DNA of 64,000 nt from CAWAHD01 sp963781785 (GCA_963781785.1 CAWAHD010000005.1:1302001-1366000); one strand, 5' to 3'; counted from the stretch's first letter, positions 17,123 to 28,319 are shown. Notes: generated by a model not told the origin, from the letters alone. Numbers and translations: made by a program.

Positions 17123-17513
17123 GGGCTTGTCCTTCTCCCGCGGGTTTCCGACTCGACCAGCGGCGAACGGCGAGCGGGACGCGTCGTTCGGGTCGGAGAT
17201 TGATTGGTCCAGTGTCACTGTATTTGCAGGTCGATCCGCCCGCGCGCCACGGACGGAAACCGCCGGGACACTTCGGCAGTGCCCGTGGCGCCCTGACCGC
17301 TGCCGCGGAGTTTGACGAGAGCCGAGACTGGCCGAGTGTGGATGCGCAACAAGAGGTGAACGCGGCGGGAGCCAGCCCGCGGATCGAATCGTCGCCGCAA
17401 CTATGGCGCGCGTCCAGGAGGGGGTCAAATCGCGGCAAAAAAAAATCGGGGCCGTTCGGCCCCAATAATTCGGTCACGATGATGAGATCAAAATTGACGG
17501 CGATGCCGATTGC
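17123..17513. other. Intergenic stretch with a terminator
   Basis: The 391 bases contain the terminator of the gene at 17514-17843 (17437-17463) and presumably the promoter of the BON-domain gene. Nothing else was recognised. Confidence 0.4.
17437..17463 (-). terminator. Intrinsic terminator for the gene at 17514-17843
   Basis: Read on the minus strand, GGGGCCG and CGGCCCC form a short GC hairpin, followed by GA and nine T. This is a textbook rho-independent terminator 50 bases past the stop. Confidence 0.85.
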
Positions 17514-17843
17514 TCAGGTCGCCAGCTCGGCCTCGGCCGACACGCCGGCGTGCTCCGTCTCGATCTTCTCCGGCGACCCGCTTCCCATCGTCATGCCGAT
17601 CAACAGGACCGTCATCGTCCCGCCCGCAAACAGCGCGAACTCTGAGTCGTGGCGTCCGCAAAGCGCACCGGCAATCCCCAACCCCAACAGGGCCACGATC
17701 GACCCGATCTGACCTCTCGAAGACCAGCGCGTGGAACACGGCATCAGCCGGTTCAAGCAAAGACCCATCACCCCGCAAACTTGAAACAAGACAACCAGGA
17801 TCTCGAAGACGTTGCAAAGCGAGAGCGGAGAACTGACGACCAT
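17514..17843 (-). CDS. Small membrane protein of unknown function
   Basis: The protein has 109 residues with three hydrophobic segments: VFEILVVLFQVCGVMGLCLN, QIGSIVALLGLGIAGALCG and FALFAGGTMTVLLIGMTMG. A short acidic tail follows. The ATG at 17843 follows AAGGAAGGAG by 6 bases, so the longer frames to 17886 or 18047 are rejected. It is monocistronic, with its own terminator. Not recognised beyond being a planctomycete-type small membrane protein. Confidence 0.65.
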   Translation of the reverse strand: MVVSSPLSLCNVFEILVVLFQVCGVMGLCLNRLMPCSTRWSSRGQIGSIVALLGLGIAGALCGRHDSEFALFAGGTMTVLLIGMTMGSGSPEKIETEHAGVSAEAELAT

Positions 17844-18223
17844 ACAGGCTCCTTCCTTGGTTCCTGCGTGGGACATGACATGACAAGTTGGATCACGGCG
17901 ATCAAACTGCCCGCACCGCGGTGTTCGATCCGTGATGGTCGCGGTTGTACCGCATATTCCGGACCAAACCCCCCAGATCCGACCTGGAAATCCGTTTCTC
18001 CGGCATTTCACGCCGAAAACTTGAGTCGAATCACACCCGTCGCCCACGATTTATTCGACCTGCGTGGGAAATGTTACACGAATCACTGTGTCATTCTTAC
18101 AGGTGGCCAGATACTACCAAGCATTGATGCCCACAGCGATAGAAAAGAAAAGGGCGCACTACGATGAGTGCGCCCTGCGCGGTCGATCCGTGGGATACGG
18201 TGGGAATCGTGGTCAAATATCGC
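17844..18223. other. Intergenic stretch with the terminator of the next gene
   Basis: The 380 bases are relatively AT-rich at 18000-18150, consistent with promoter DNA for the minus-strand gene at 17514-17843, and contain the terminator described at 18141-18176. No further gene was seen. Confidence 0.4.
18141..18176 (-). terminator. Intrinsic terminator for the gene at 18224-19287
   Basis: On the minus strand, a 10-bp stem (AGGGCGCACT/AGTGCGCCCT, loop 6) is followed by TTTTCTTTTCT. It lies about 48 bases past the stop. Confidence 0.85.
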
Positions 18224-19287
18224 TCAGCGTTTGCCGGTGGTCGTCGGCCGGCGCATCCCGGGCATTTTGAATGGCATTTCCGGTCCGATATCGAGCACTC
18301 CCCAGCCTTTCTTTTCGTGACGAGTCGTGACCTTCCGGCGGTAGAACGTGCCGTTCGTTCCCGACTTCTGAAGAACGACGTCGACGCGTCCGGTACTCTT
18401 GGGCGGGTTTTCGCCCGCGACCTTGTATCCCTCCAGCTTCTTGGCCAGGTCGTCCATCTCGGGGTCCGTCATGTTCAAGTCCTGGATCTTCTTGAACAGG
18501 TCCTGACTCCGGATGCTGGTTCCTTCGCGCCGAGGAAGCACGCAGGGCGGTGGCTTCACTCAAACCGTCGGCATTCTTGGCTTTGAGCGCGCTCAGAAAC
18601 GCCTTGACGGCGCCTTGCGGCGAATGGAAATCCCCGGGGCCATCATCCTTCTGGGCCGGCCCGCCTGGCCCGCCCCCCCCGGGCGCCATGTTGGCCATAT
18701 TCCCCATATTTCCCATTCTGCCCGCCATTTGTTTTTGCTGGTTCTCCTGTTGCGCCTTCATCATTCCGGCCATGTCGGACGGGCTCGCGCCGCCCCTCAT
18801 GCCGGGCGATCCAGGCCCCATTCGGGGCCCACCGCCAGCGCCTGGCCCGGGGCCTACCCCTGGCCCCGGCATATTCGCGCCACCGCCGGCTATGACGGGA
18901 GCGGGCGCCCCGCCAGGGCCAGGGGCACCGGCAGCGGGAGGCGCTGATCCACCGCCGGGTTCCGCCGGCACTCGCGGGCGTCGTCGCGATCTGCAGTATC
19001 TCGTTGGTCGCCGAGCCGTTCTGACCCTTGTCGGCAGGTTTGGCTGGAGCCGGTGCTTGAGCCGCCGGAGGTTCTTCCGCTTTCGGGGCCTCGGACGCGT
19101 CGGCCACGGCCGGAGCCGCCGCCGGAGCAGCGACCGGCGCCGGGCCCCCGCCGCCGCCCTGAGGATCATCGTTGGCGGCCCGGGAGTCCGACTCCGGATC
19201 CGGCACATCGCTCCCCCCGCACCCAGCGAAGAGGAGGCCTGCCCCGGCAAGCCCGAGACAAACCAACCAGGTGTTTCTTCGATTCAT
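18224..19287 (-). CDS. Gly/Pro-rich lipoprotein with conserved C-terminal domain (frameshifted)
   Basis: The start is a clear lipoprotein signal: MNRRNTWLVCLGLAGAGLLF then AGC. A low-complexity Ala/Pro/Gly/Met linker follows, then a domain beginning SPQGAVKAFLSALKAKNADG and ending KKLEGYKVAGENPPKSTGRV through HEKKGWGVLDIGPEMPF. These pieces lie in three different frames: the frame changes near 19000 and near 18556. The parts join into one sensible protein of about 350 residues, so single-base indels split one gene. The C-terminal region looks like a domain fused to planctomycete lipoproteins (NTF2-like possibility). Outer-membrane or periplasmic location expected. Confidence 0.6.
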
Positions 19288-19607
19288 GGCCACGCGTTTC
19301 TCTCCCTTCCCTCCCTGAAACACCAGGGAACCCGAAAGTCGAGCACGGGGCGACAACCGTCCCGAGCCTCCGCATTACTGGGATGACATGCATAGATTAT
19401 GACCTTCTCGCACCGTCGTTGGAAGAGGTGCCCGCTCCAGGTCGCGGCACGCTCCTGACAATCGCGTGCCCCAACCCATCAACAGAATTATATGTCTTTG
19501 CGATATGGGCCGTGCCTCTTGCTCCACCCAGACTGGGCGTTTATCATGAAGGCCTCGCGATCCGGATCGGTCGAGATCGCACCGGTGCACGATTGGAGCC
19601 CTTGACC
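19288..19607. other. Divergent intergenic region
   Basis: The 320 bases separate the minus-strand lipoprotein gene from the plus-strand response regulator and must hold both promoters. An open frame runs through it into the regulator, but without a ribosome-binding site. No clear -35/-10 pair could be assigned. Confidence 0.35.
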
Positions 19608-20015
19608 ATGCCCCCTCAACAACGGACCATCCTCCTGGTCGACGACGATCACGAGATCGTCGAATCGATGCGCATGGTACTCGAAAGCAAGGGCTTTCGC
19701 ATCCTGGTCGCTCGCGACGGCAATGCCGGCCTGATGATCGCCGAACGCGAGAACCCCGACCTGGTCATCCTCGATATGATGATGCCCAAGAAGAGCGGCT
19801 TCCTGGTCCTCGAAAAGCTCCGCAGCCGGCCCGGCGGCTTGATTCCGACGATCATGATCACCGGCAACGAGGGAAGCCGGCACCGCGCCTACGCGGAAAT
19901 GCTGGGTGTACGCGATTACATCCGCAAGCCGTTCGCCATGGAAAAGCTGGTCCGCTCCGTCGAAAAGGTGATGGGGCTCAAGGCACGCCCCGGCGAATCC
20001 GACGACGACGTGTGA
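19608..20015 (+). CDS. Single-domain response regulator (CheY-like)
   Basis: The protein has 135 residues, a receiver domain only. Acidic pocket D12/D13 (LLVDDD), phospho-acceptor D56 (LVILDMMMP), T85 (TIMITGN) and K107 (YIRKPF) are all in place, so phosphorylation should work. No output domain or histidine kinase is nearby; it may feed a phosphorelay or regulate by protein contact. The ATG at 19608 has GGAG about 9 bases upstream and matches the family start. It converges on the gene ending at 20023. Confidence 0.88.
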   Translation: MPPQQRTILLVDDDHEIVESMRMVLESKGFRILVARDGNAGLMIAERENPDLVILDMMMPKKSGFLVLEKLRSRPGGLIPTIMITGNEGSRHRAYAEMLGVRDYIRKPFAMEKLVRSVEKVMGLKARPGESDDDV

Positions 20016-20022
20016 AGTCCGG

Positions 20023-21517
20023 TCACGATTTCGGCACCGCCGGCGCCCGCGGCGTGCCGGAGGGTTTCGCTCCACCGGTCTTGGGGCTCATGTCACCCGG
20101 TACCCCGATCATCTCGAGCGTGTCGAACGGATCGACCGTCTTGTCGTTCTCCACCAAAGGCAGATACGACTTGAACGGCAAATCGTCGGGAATCGGCAGT
20201 AAGTCCTGCTCCAGGACTTTCTTGTACCGCTTGACGATGAGACCCGTCTCCTTCTTGCTCAGCTCGTCTTCCCGATAGGTGGGAAAGTCGTCCATGACGG
20301 TCTTCCAGATCTTCAGTCCCTCCTTGAATCGCGCCGCGGCGGTGGGAAAGTCGCCCGTCTTGTATGCGACCGTGCCTTCATAGAAAAGCTGCCGCGCCAG
20401 AACGCCGTTCGACGTCATCTCGGCCTGGCAGCGCTCCCTCCAGTACCGGAAATTCATCTGATCCGCCCAGCGGTTCGTCCAGTGCGCTGGTTGTTTGGCA
20501 TCGCCTTCAAGCGATCTGGATAGCACGCATCGTTCAACTGAATCCAGTCTCTGACCAGCCGTGTCTTGTGCGTACCGGGTCTTCACGCGGCACCTCATTG
20601 AACGACATGAAGACATGCTGGCCAAAGGTGTCCCACTCGGTGAAGGCATGGGACCACTCCGCCATGGCGACCTCGCCGAAGGTCGCGGGAACGCCGTAGG
20701 TGCTCATCTTCTCGAGTGCCGCGGCGTAGCGGGACTGCGCGTGCGCCGGCATCGAGCGGAATGCGATGTCGTCGGGACGCCCCTTCCGCTGCGGTGTCGG
20801 ATCGACGTAATGGATGTTGGCGACGTCGCTGCCGGTCCCGGGGTTCAGCCGCGTGGCGCCGCTATCGACCAGCGCAATCGCCATCGAAAACCAGCCGAAC
20901 CCCAGCTTGAAATTGTCGTTGGCCACGATCTTCTGACCGGTACCCTCGGGATCGTCATAGCTGCGGAACGCCTCGTCTTCATCGTCGCGGAACAGCCGGC
21001 GGAGGATGATCGACTCGTCGGAAAAGCCCAGCTTGTGGTAATAGAACCAGGCCGTGTCCCAGACCAGGTCGGGCGAACGGCGGTTCTTGCTCACGCCTTC
21101 CTGGACGAACTTGATCCCCTCCTTGATCCAGGTGTACTTGTCTTCGGGGGCGTCCCACTCGACCGAGACGTTGTACGCCAGGTTCCATCCCTGGAACGTC
21201 CAGATCGACAGGAAGTGGGGCTGGAGCTTGGTGATCAGCTCGACGGTGGTCTTGAGCCGGTCCCAGTCGTGCTCGCGCTTGTATTCGTCGGCATTGAGCC
21301 AGAGGAGGTCGGCGACGATTCCGCGGAAGCCTCCCAGGAGGAACAGCTTCATCATGAAGCTGCCGGTATCGATCTGGCCGATCGCAGCCTCGCCGAGATC
21401 GCGGCGAGACTTCTCGGCGGCCAGCCAGTCGGTGTACGGGAACATCGACGGCGAAGATGGCGACGATCATGATCGCCGTAAATGATCTTGCGATTGAAAT
21501 TCGAATTGCGGATTCAT
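20023..21517 (-). CDS. Conserved planctomycete TPR-like protein, last gene of ABC operon (frameshifted)
   Basis: Most of the protein reads in one frame (21445 to about 20600: FPYTDWLAAEKSRRDLGEA, MKLFLLGGFRGIVADLLWL, LQPHFLSIWTFQGWNLAYNV, YYHKLGFSDESIILRRLFRD). The C-terminal part follows in another (HWTNRWADQMNFRYWRERCQ, FYEGTVAYKTGDFPTAAARF). The N-terminus (21430-21517) is split over further frames: MNPQFEFQ, then a membrane segment like IMIVAIFAV. The helical repeats look TPR-like. Its ATG overlaps the stop of the ABC permease gene, so it belongs to that operon. I recall the protein only as conserved in planctomycetes; function unknown. Confidence 0.6.
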
Positions 21518-24029
21518 GCTGCGACCTCCCGGTTCTTCAAGATGAGATAGCCGGCGAATGAGAACGGCACGGCGTAGGCGAGTGCCAGCAACGTATTTCC
21601 CAGGATGTCGCGCCAGCTCACCATGAAGCCATCGGCCACGATGTTGCTGACGTCCAGGGCCTGGAAGTTGGGCACAAGATAAACGAGCATCGACATCAGC
21701 GGCATGACGAGCGAGTCAAGCGTCTTGGCGAGCACGACGCCGGCGGTCGGCGTCAATTCCGACATCTGGTTGTCGTGGGTGAGGATGCGGATCAACGACT
21801 CGAACGGGCCACCGCCCATGATCGGCCTGCCGCGAGAAATCGACCAGGAATGCGAAAGCGAGCTGGCCGGCGACGAAGAAGAACGATGGTCGTGAAGAGC
21901 GCCACCGGCCAGCTCAAGAACGTGCCGGCAAACACGCCGATGGCCGTCAATACCATCGCCTGGAGCCACACGCCGAAGAGCCCCTTCATGAAGTTGAAGC
22001 CGAACCTTCCCGAGCTCGCCAGGAGATAAAGGTCGCTCTCGGACATACCCAGGTATTGCGTGGGGCTCAGGCAGCGGATCTGGATCCGCAGCGTGCCGGC
22101 CGAGCCGGCCAGGATCCAGGCGGGGATCTGCACCTTGTTGGTGTAGTATTCCTTGATCGCGAACACGTCGCCGTCGTACTGCCGCCGCGTGATCGGGATT
22201 GATCGCCTCGATCTCGGCGAAAACCGGCTCGCCGATCTTGCCTTTGGTGGTCCGATAGACGTTGAAGGTCATCTCGACGATGATCGGCGGCGAGCTCAGC
22301 TTCGCGGCCTCGGCCAGGGCGGCCCTGGCCTCATCTTTCTTGCCCCCTTTGTTCAGCTCGACCGCCTTGGCCTTCAAGTCATCCTTGCGCTTCGTGAGGT
22401 CGTTGAACTCGCGCTGTCTCGCGATCGAGCTCGTCCTGGTTCCGTTCGATAGCGGCATCGAGCTGGCTCACCCGGGCGGCCGTCACATTCGGTCTGTGCT
22501 TGCGCTCGACTTCGCGCTGTTCGATCTGCGCGATCAGCGTGTAGGCCCGGTCGAGGTGCCACTCGATCGTGCCCGGGAGCAGAAAATCCTCGAGCGGAAT
22601 CCGCGGTTGAGCACGGCCGGCCGGCCTGGCGGCGTGAAGGGATCGGCGAACGCCGAAGCTCCAGATCGCCGCCGATGGCGTGGCACCCTCGATGTGGCTG
22701 CGCGGCTCCCGCAGCGACGATTGTTCGCTGCCCACGTCGATCCCGAACGGGTGCGGCAGTACCGCGGGAGTCGATGAAGTGCAACGATCCCTTGACCGGT
22801 ACCCGGGCCTGCATCCGCGTGCGGAGCTGGTCGGCCTGCTCCTTGAGCATCTTGAAGTCGCTGACCCGGTTGTCTTTCTTGGCTTTTTCGGCCTGAATCT
22901 CGGTGGCCTCGATGCGTGGCGCCGACGGTCGACCGCAAGTAGAACAGGCTGATCCCGCCGAACACGGCGACCAGGACCGTCACGAGCGCCATGTAGCCGA
23001 TCATTCGCCCCCAGATCAGCTCGAGCCGCCGCACCGGCTTGGAGACCACGGTGTAGATCGTCTGCTGCTGGATGTCCGTCGGCAGCGACAGGGGCGTCAT
23101 GATCGTGACCATCACGGTCAAGAGCACCGAGCAGAGCAAGCTGAGCGTGCCCACGTAAAGCCGGCCCATCTCGGCGAGCCGCGGCGGCTGAAGGAACCAG
23201 TGGGTAAAGGCGAGAACCAAAAGAAAAATCGCGATCACGACCCACGGCGCCCACATCCGCCGGTTGGACTCGTGGATGCTCAAAAGGGCGATCGAGTACA
23301 GCCGGCGCCGCGCACGGCAACAACCTCGGGCAGGAGCAAGGCCACAACCCGCAGGAAGACAACGTACCCCATGTAGGTTGCGCCGATCCGGAGCCCGTAA
23401 AACAACCCATCACGCCACACCAGTTGTCTGACGGTCTGCCCCTGGGCATTGCGCGTGGGCACGATCAGCTCCAGATAGCCGTTATGCTGGAGAAACAGGC
23501 CCACCGCCACGCCGGCAGCCAGCGCCGCGTGCACACCGAACAGCACCCATCCGTCGAGACGCCGGCCATACCGCCCTACCGTCCGGGCGATCGCCACCTC
23601 GGCCCAGATCAGATAAAGAACGGCGCAGAGGAACGTGATCGCCGTCGTCAAGTTGACGCCGCGAAACTGGTAGACCTCGAGCCTCTGGGCTGACTCGAGG
23701 ACCCGCAGCATGACGGTCACCGGTGTCAGCACCATGGCCGCCACTCCCAGGTAGTCATACCACTGGCCCCGGCCGACGACCTTCTTCTGCACACCCGTCA
23801 CCATCCAGGCAACGGCCCAGCAGACCATGCAGAGAAGCCCCATGACCTTGAACCAGGTCATCAAACCGCCAACCAGATCGTTGGTGGTGAACCAGGGGTC
23901 ACTCGCCAGGAAAAGCCACATCAACTTGACGAGCATGTCGCGCGAGGGAAGATTGGCGGCGGCCGCTGGAGGGGCATTGACCTGCATTTGCGCCCAGATC
24001 GTGGGCCAGGCAGCGATGAAACCGGACAT
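21514..24029 (-). CDS. ABC transporter permease, about 830 residues (frameshifted)
   Basis: The N-terminal part (24029-23280, SGFIAAWPTIWAQMQVN onward) has about six helices. The frame then moves to MSIHESNRRMWAPWVVIAIF and an ABC-2-type segment (YTVVSKPVRRLELIWGRMIG, then MALVTVLVAVFGGISLFYL). A periplasmic coiled-coil part follows in a third frame (SQLDAAIERNQDELDRETAR). The C-terminus reads YLGMSESDLYLLASSGRFGF and LLALAYAVPFSFAGYLILKN. At least five indels (near 23290, 22920, 22770, 22430 and 22190-21890) split it. The fragments have the right order and no internal starts with good ribosome sites, so this is one gene. It pairs with the ATPase 138 bases upstream as an exporter of unknown substrate. 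Confidence 0.65.
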
Positions 24030-24167
24030 TGTCGGGGATACTCCTGGTCAGACGAGACGGTTCAGGTCGCAAAGCCAATCGGTGGCTTCCGACCGCGGTC
24101 TCGCCGGTTACTCGTTCCAGCTCGGCACGATGCGATCGTTCGATCGCTCGACTGTCTTCACGGTGCG

Positions 24168-25105
24168 TCACGATTTTGACCGGGTTCCCGCCAGCACGCT
24201 GGTTTCCACCGGCCGCGACATGTCCTGGGCCACCTTCCGCCGTCCGGGATGGAGATCGCTCTCCTGCACGATCCGCAGAAACAGCTCTTCCAGGGTGGTC
24301 GTCGGGTGGTCAATCGTCAGGTCTTCTCCGCCGTGGCGATAGAACACGTCACGGATTTCTTCGATCGCCGCGGGGCTGAGATTACGCGCCTTGATCTGGG
24401 TCACGTCCTGGACGGTCAAGAGGTCGGAGACACGCCCGATCTCCTTGAGCTCGCCGCGATGAAGAATCGCGATGCGGTCGCAGATGTCTTGCATGTCCGC
24501 CAGAAGATGGCCCGACAAGACGATGGTTTTGCCCTTGTTCGCGCAGCTCGCGGATCAAATGCTTGATCTCGGACGTGCCGATCGGGTCGAGACCCGAGGT
24601 CGGCTCATCGAGCAGGATCAGCTCGGGGTTGTTGATCAAGGCCTGTGCCAGCCCGATGCGGCGCTGCATGCCCTTGGAGTATTCACGGAGCTGCCGGTGC
24701 TTGGCCCCGGTCAGCCCGACCATGTCGATCAGCCGCGACACTCGTTTGTTGCGCTCGGACGCTGGAGATCTTGAACAGGCGCCCGTAGAACTGAAGCGTC
24801 TCTTCGGCGTTCAAGAACTTGTAAAGGTACGACTCTTCGGGCAGATACCCGATTCGCTCGTTCTTGGCGACGTTGGTCGTCGGCTCGTTGAAGATGAGGG
24901 CCTCGCCCTCGGTGGCGAAGACCAGGCCGAGCAGCAGCTTGATCGTGGTTGTCTTTCCCGAGCCGTTGGGCCCGAGCAGACCAAAAATCTCGCCCCGATA
25001 CACTTGCAGATCGAGGGCATTCAAGGCCTGCACCTTCGGGCGGCCCCAGAAATCGCGGTAGACCTTGGTCAGGTTTCTCGTCTCGATGATGACTTCATGG
25101 CTCAT
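24168..25105 (-). CDS. ABC transporter ATP-binding protein (frameshifted)
   Basis: The protein has about 312 residues after repair. Walker A GPNGSGKTTTIKLLLG (about 44-59), signature EYSKGMQRRIGLAQAL, Walker B LILLDEPTSGLDP and H-loop SGHLLADM are all present. They are spread over three frames, with breaks near 24765 and 24535. Removing one C (GTCCGAG to GTCGAG) and one G (AAGGGC to AAGGC) restores a continuous protein (SSVERNKRV and REQGKTIVLSGH). The C-terminal domain after about 220 is the usual extension of ABC-2-type ATPases. First gene of the operon with the permease and the conserved protein. Confidence 0.8.
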
Positions 25106-25718
25106 TGCCCGGGTGCCTTCTTCTCATGGAAATAATGTCGAGGAGAGCGACGACTGCGGTCACGGATGCCTGCGAAAGGGCGGCCGCGGCCAGCCGGAGA
25201 CTACGATGCATTGTGCCGTATGATCAAGAAAAAGAAAAAGCCGTAATCTATCGCCGTGCCGGGGAAGCCGATCGACTGAGGCGTTCCGCGCACAGCCGCC
25301 CTCCGACGAGAGCGACCAGAGTTTGAAACCGGGCGCATCCGCCGTCCACGGCGGATCGATCGCTTCACGACTGCTACGATCCGACCACGGAAATGGTTCG
25401 ATCGTGCGCGGCCGGGGTTGTTTCTGTGCTTCGATTCACACGCCAAGGTCGCGACCAAAGGCGGCCCGACCCCGGCCCGCGAGCCCAGGCATCCATGCTA
25501 AGAGACCGAGGCGACTTTGACAAGGACTTCCGTCCCGAGGCGGCCGGGCCGAGAAGGCCGGCGACCCGGCCGGGGGGTAAAACAGGAATTCGTGGCGCCA
25601 GCGGCAACACCCACGCCCGGCGTGCGGATCGACAAGCGCAAAGGCAGCGGGCGGGCGGTCGACCACCCGCCGCACACGTTGTTCTCCATTCCGCCGGGTC
25701 AGGGCCATTGTTTGCCCG
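25106..25718. other. Long intergenic stretch, no gene seen
   Basis: The 613 bases lie between two minus-strand genes. Codon-like frames on both strands are Arg/Pro-rich shadows. The region around 25200-25260 is purine-rich (AAGAAAAAGAAAAAG) and may be upstream DNA of the ABC operon. No hairpin with a T run was seen. Confidence 0.35.
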
Positions 25719-26210
25719 TCACGGAGTCAGCGCCGAGCCTCCCGACGGGAGGGGCGGCGACTCGACCCGTCCGCGGAGACGAGGTACCGGCACCACGATC
25801 TTGTTGCCCAGGTCGGCCGCGTAGGGTGATACGGGCAGATGCGACGATGCCGTGGGCGGGCCGCCCATTGGATGCTCCCCGCCGGCACCACAGTACGGAA
25901 TATAACGCTGTCCCCTGGTCTCGAAGGGATTGTAGAACGTCTGGGGGAATAACTGGCCCGGCGGTGCTGACAGGAACCGCGGAAAGAAGTAGTCGGCCGT
26001 GCGGTCGGCGCCGAGTGGCAGATAGACGTCATAATCGACCCATCCATAACCGTCGGGATTGTCGTTCGGGAACCCCCAGCCAAGACCCGGGCCGGGCGGA
26101 AAGATGTAGGCCAATCCCGACTGGTGATGATGATGGTGCGACGGCGCCTGACCCAGCCCAAACGCGGTCCACGTCAACGTCAGGCTGACTGTGATGATCG
26201 TACTGGACAT
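25719..26210 (-). CDS. Short secreted His-cluster protein
   Basis: The protein has 163 residues. Signal peptide: MSSTIITVSLTLTWTAFGLG then QAPS. The mature protein starts with a run of five His, then SGLAYIFPPGPGLGWGFPND, DGYGWVDYDVYLPLGADRTA and YNPFETRGQRYIPYCGAGGE. The compact Gly/Pro/aromatic composition suggests an envelope or matrix protein. The His cluster could bind metal but there is no other motif. The ATG at 26210 has GGAGG 6 bases upstream. I do not recognise a named family. Confidence 0.65.
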   Translation of the reverse strand: MSSTIITVSLTLTWTAFGLGQAPSHHHHHQSGLAYIFPPGPGLGWGFPNDNPDGYGWVDYDVYLPLGADRTADYFFPRFLSAPPGQLFPQTFYNPFETRGQRYIPYCGAGGEHPMGGPPTASSHLPVSPYAADLGNKIVVPVPRLRGRVESPPLPSGGSALTP

Positions 26211-26476
26211 CGCGATCCTCCGTGTTTCCCCTGTTATGCCGTGCGGAACCGTGTCCAGCCTGGAATTCGCGGGCAGCGCCAGGGCCGGCACGGCCGGGGC
26301 CGGCTGCCGGGCCCCGACTTCGTCATCTGCCAGGATACCACCCTGACGGCACCTTGGCGGGCGAATCGCCCTGGAAACTCTTCCGGTCCGAACGCCCGGA
26401 GGTTACGATCGGGCGGGAGCGAACTTGCGGATTCTGCGGCTCCCGGGTTCTCGCACCCAGCCAGGCGGTTTTGACC

Positions 26477-27055
26477 ATGATCTTGCTGGTCGACAATTAC
26501 GACTCGTTCACATACAACCTGGTGCAACGACTGGGAGAGATTGATCCCGGCATCGAGCTTCGAGTGGTCCGCAACGACCAACTCACGGTCGACGAGGTCG
26601 TGGCCAATCCACCGTCTCACCTGATCATCTCCCCGGGGCCGTGCACTCCCCTGGAGGCTGGCATCTCCAATGACCTGGTCGCGCGGTTCGCCCCGACCAC
26701 GCCCGTCCTGGGCGTCTGCCTGGGCCACCAGTGCATCGGCCACGCATTTGGCGCCACGATCGTGCGCGCCGACCGGATCATGCACGGCAAGACGTCCCTG
26801 ATCCACCATGACGGCCGCGGCGTCTATCGCGGCCTCACAAATCCGTTCGAGGCGACCCGCTACCACAGCCTCGTCATCCAGCCCGGCACGCTCCCCGAGG
26901 AGCTGGAGGTGGTGGCCTGGACCGACCAGGACGAGATCATGGGGGTTCGCCACAAACGGTATCCCCTCGAAGGCGTGCAGTTCCATCCTGAGAGTTTCCT
27001 GACGCTCGAGGGAACGAAGCTGCTCAAGAACTTCCTCAGCCAGGGGGCCGATTGA
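26477..27055 (+). CDS. trpG: Anthranilate/aminodeoxychorismate synthase glutamine amidotransferase subunit
   Basis: The protein has 192 residues, class I glutamine amidotransferase. Start motif LLVDNYDSFTYNLVQRLGE, oxyanion segment SPGPCTPLEAG, nucleophile GVCLGHQCIGHAFGA (Cys near 78), and the catalytic His-Glu in GVQFHPES. It supplies ammonia to a chorismate-utilising partner (TrpE for tryptophan, PabB for folate). In many bacteria one subunit serves both, and no partner gene is here to decide. The gene is followed after 35 bases by moeA on the same strand. The ATG at 27477-type alternatives are absent; the start at 26477 fits the family exactly. Confidence 0.92.
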   Translation: MILLVDNYDSFTYNLVQRLGEIDPGIELRVVRNDQLTVDEVVANPPSHLIISPGPCTPLEAGISNDLVARFAPTTPVLGVCLGHQCIGHAFGATIVRADRIMHGKTSLIHHDGRGVYRGLTNPFEATRYHSLVIQPGTLPEELEVVAWTDQDEIMGVRHKRYPLEGVQFHPESFLTLEGTKLLKNFLSQGAD

Positions 27056-27090
27056 AGCGGCACCACGCCTCCGAGCCAAGAGGTGCTCTC

Positions 27091-28319
27091 ATGCTGACAG
27101 TCGACGAGGCGATCGAAGCCGTTTTGGCGGACGCCCGTGCGCTCGCACCGGAAATTCGGCCGATCGAAAGCGCGCTTCACTGCGTGCTGGCCGAGGACGC
27201 GGCCGCCGATATGGACTCCCCGCCTTTTGACAAGGCCCTGGTTGACGGCTTCGCTGTGCGATCCGCTGACCTGGCCGAGTCAGACCGGGTGCTTCGCGTG
27301 GGGGAGATGATCCCTGCCGGTAAGATGCCGTCGCATGACCTGGCAGCGCTCGAGGCGGCCGTCGTGATGACGGGAGCCCCGATTCCGCCCGGATGCGACG
27401 CGGTCGTGATGCACGAGCGAACTCGGGTGAAGGACGATACCGTCGAGTTCGACGAGGGCACAGTCCGGCCCGGCCAGAATGTGTTGCGCCGCGGGGCCGA
27501 GATGCGGGCCGGCGACGTCGTGGTGCCGTCCGGCTCGGTCCTGCACCCGGCGCGCCTGGGCGTGCTGGCCTCCGTCGGACGGACGATGCTCCGTGTCGTG
27601 CGGCCGCCCGCCGTTGCCATCGTGCCGACCGGCGACGAACTGGTCGACCCCGGCCAGACCCCCGGCCCTGGTCAGATCCGCAACTCAAATGCCCTCATGC
27701 TGCTGGCCCTGGCTCTCGAGGACCGCGTACCGGCAGAGATCCTGCCGATCGCTCCCGACGAGCCGGCCCGGCTGCGCGAGATCCTGCGTCAGGGCCTCGA
27801 TGCCGATCTCGTGCTCGTGACCGGTGGCGTCTCGGCCGGTCAGCGCGACCTGGTCCCAGACACTCTGGAATCCCTGGGCGTCCGCCGTGTCTTTCACAAG
27901 ATTCGGCTCAAGCCGGGCAAGCCTCTCTGGTTCGGTGTCGGCCCTCCGCGCGGCGCCCGTCCGGCGCACTCGTCTTCGGTCTGCCCGGCAACCCGGTCAG
28001 CGGACTGGTGGGGTTCCTCCTCTTCGTGAGACCGGCACTGGCCGCTCTGGCCGGCAAGCCGCGCCCGCCCTCTGGTCCGCGCAAGGCTCGGCTGGCGCGC
28101 GGCATTTCCCTGCGGGGCGACCGCGCCACCTACTATCCCGCGCAGGTGGTCGATTCGAGCCAAGAGGCGCTGGGTGAACTTGCGACGATCAAGACGCTCG
28201 ACTGGTCAGGATCAGCCGACCTGTGCACGGTCGGCCGGGCCGACGGGTTTGCGGTGTTTCCCGCAGGCGACCACGATTATGCGCCAGGTGAAATTGTCGG
28301 TTTCCTGCCGCTGAGATAA
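27091..28319 (+). CDS. moeA: Molybdopterin molybdotransferase (frameshifted)
   Basis: The protein has about 409 residues. MoeA inserts molybdate into adenylated molybdopterin in the cytoplasm. Visible motifs: PPFDKALVDGFAVRS (domain III start), VVMTGAPIPPGCDAVVMHE, VAIVPTGDELVDPGQTPGPG with QIRNSNALML, LVTGGVSAGQRDLVP and FGLPGNPVSGLVGF. The frame breaks near 27950 between GPPRGARP and SGALVFGLPG. One missing base explains it. The C-terminal domain IV follows to a stop at 28319. The ATG at 27091 follows AGAGG by about 8 bases. Apart from the indel all conserved parts are present. Confidence 0.88.

Noticed and set aside
24382..25105. Programmed frameshifting in the ABC ATPase
   Set aside because: No slippery heptamer plus structure at the break sites, and breaks of the same kind occur in many unrelated genes; sequence error or mutation is simpler.
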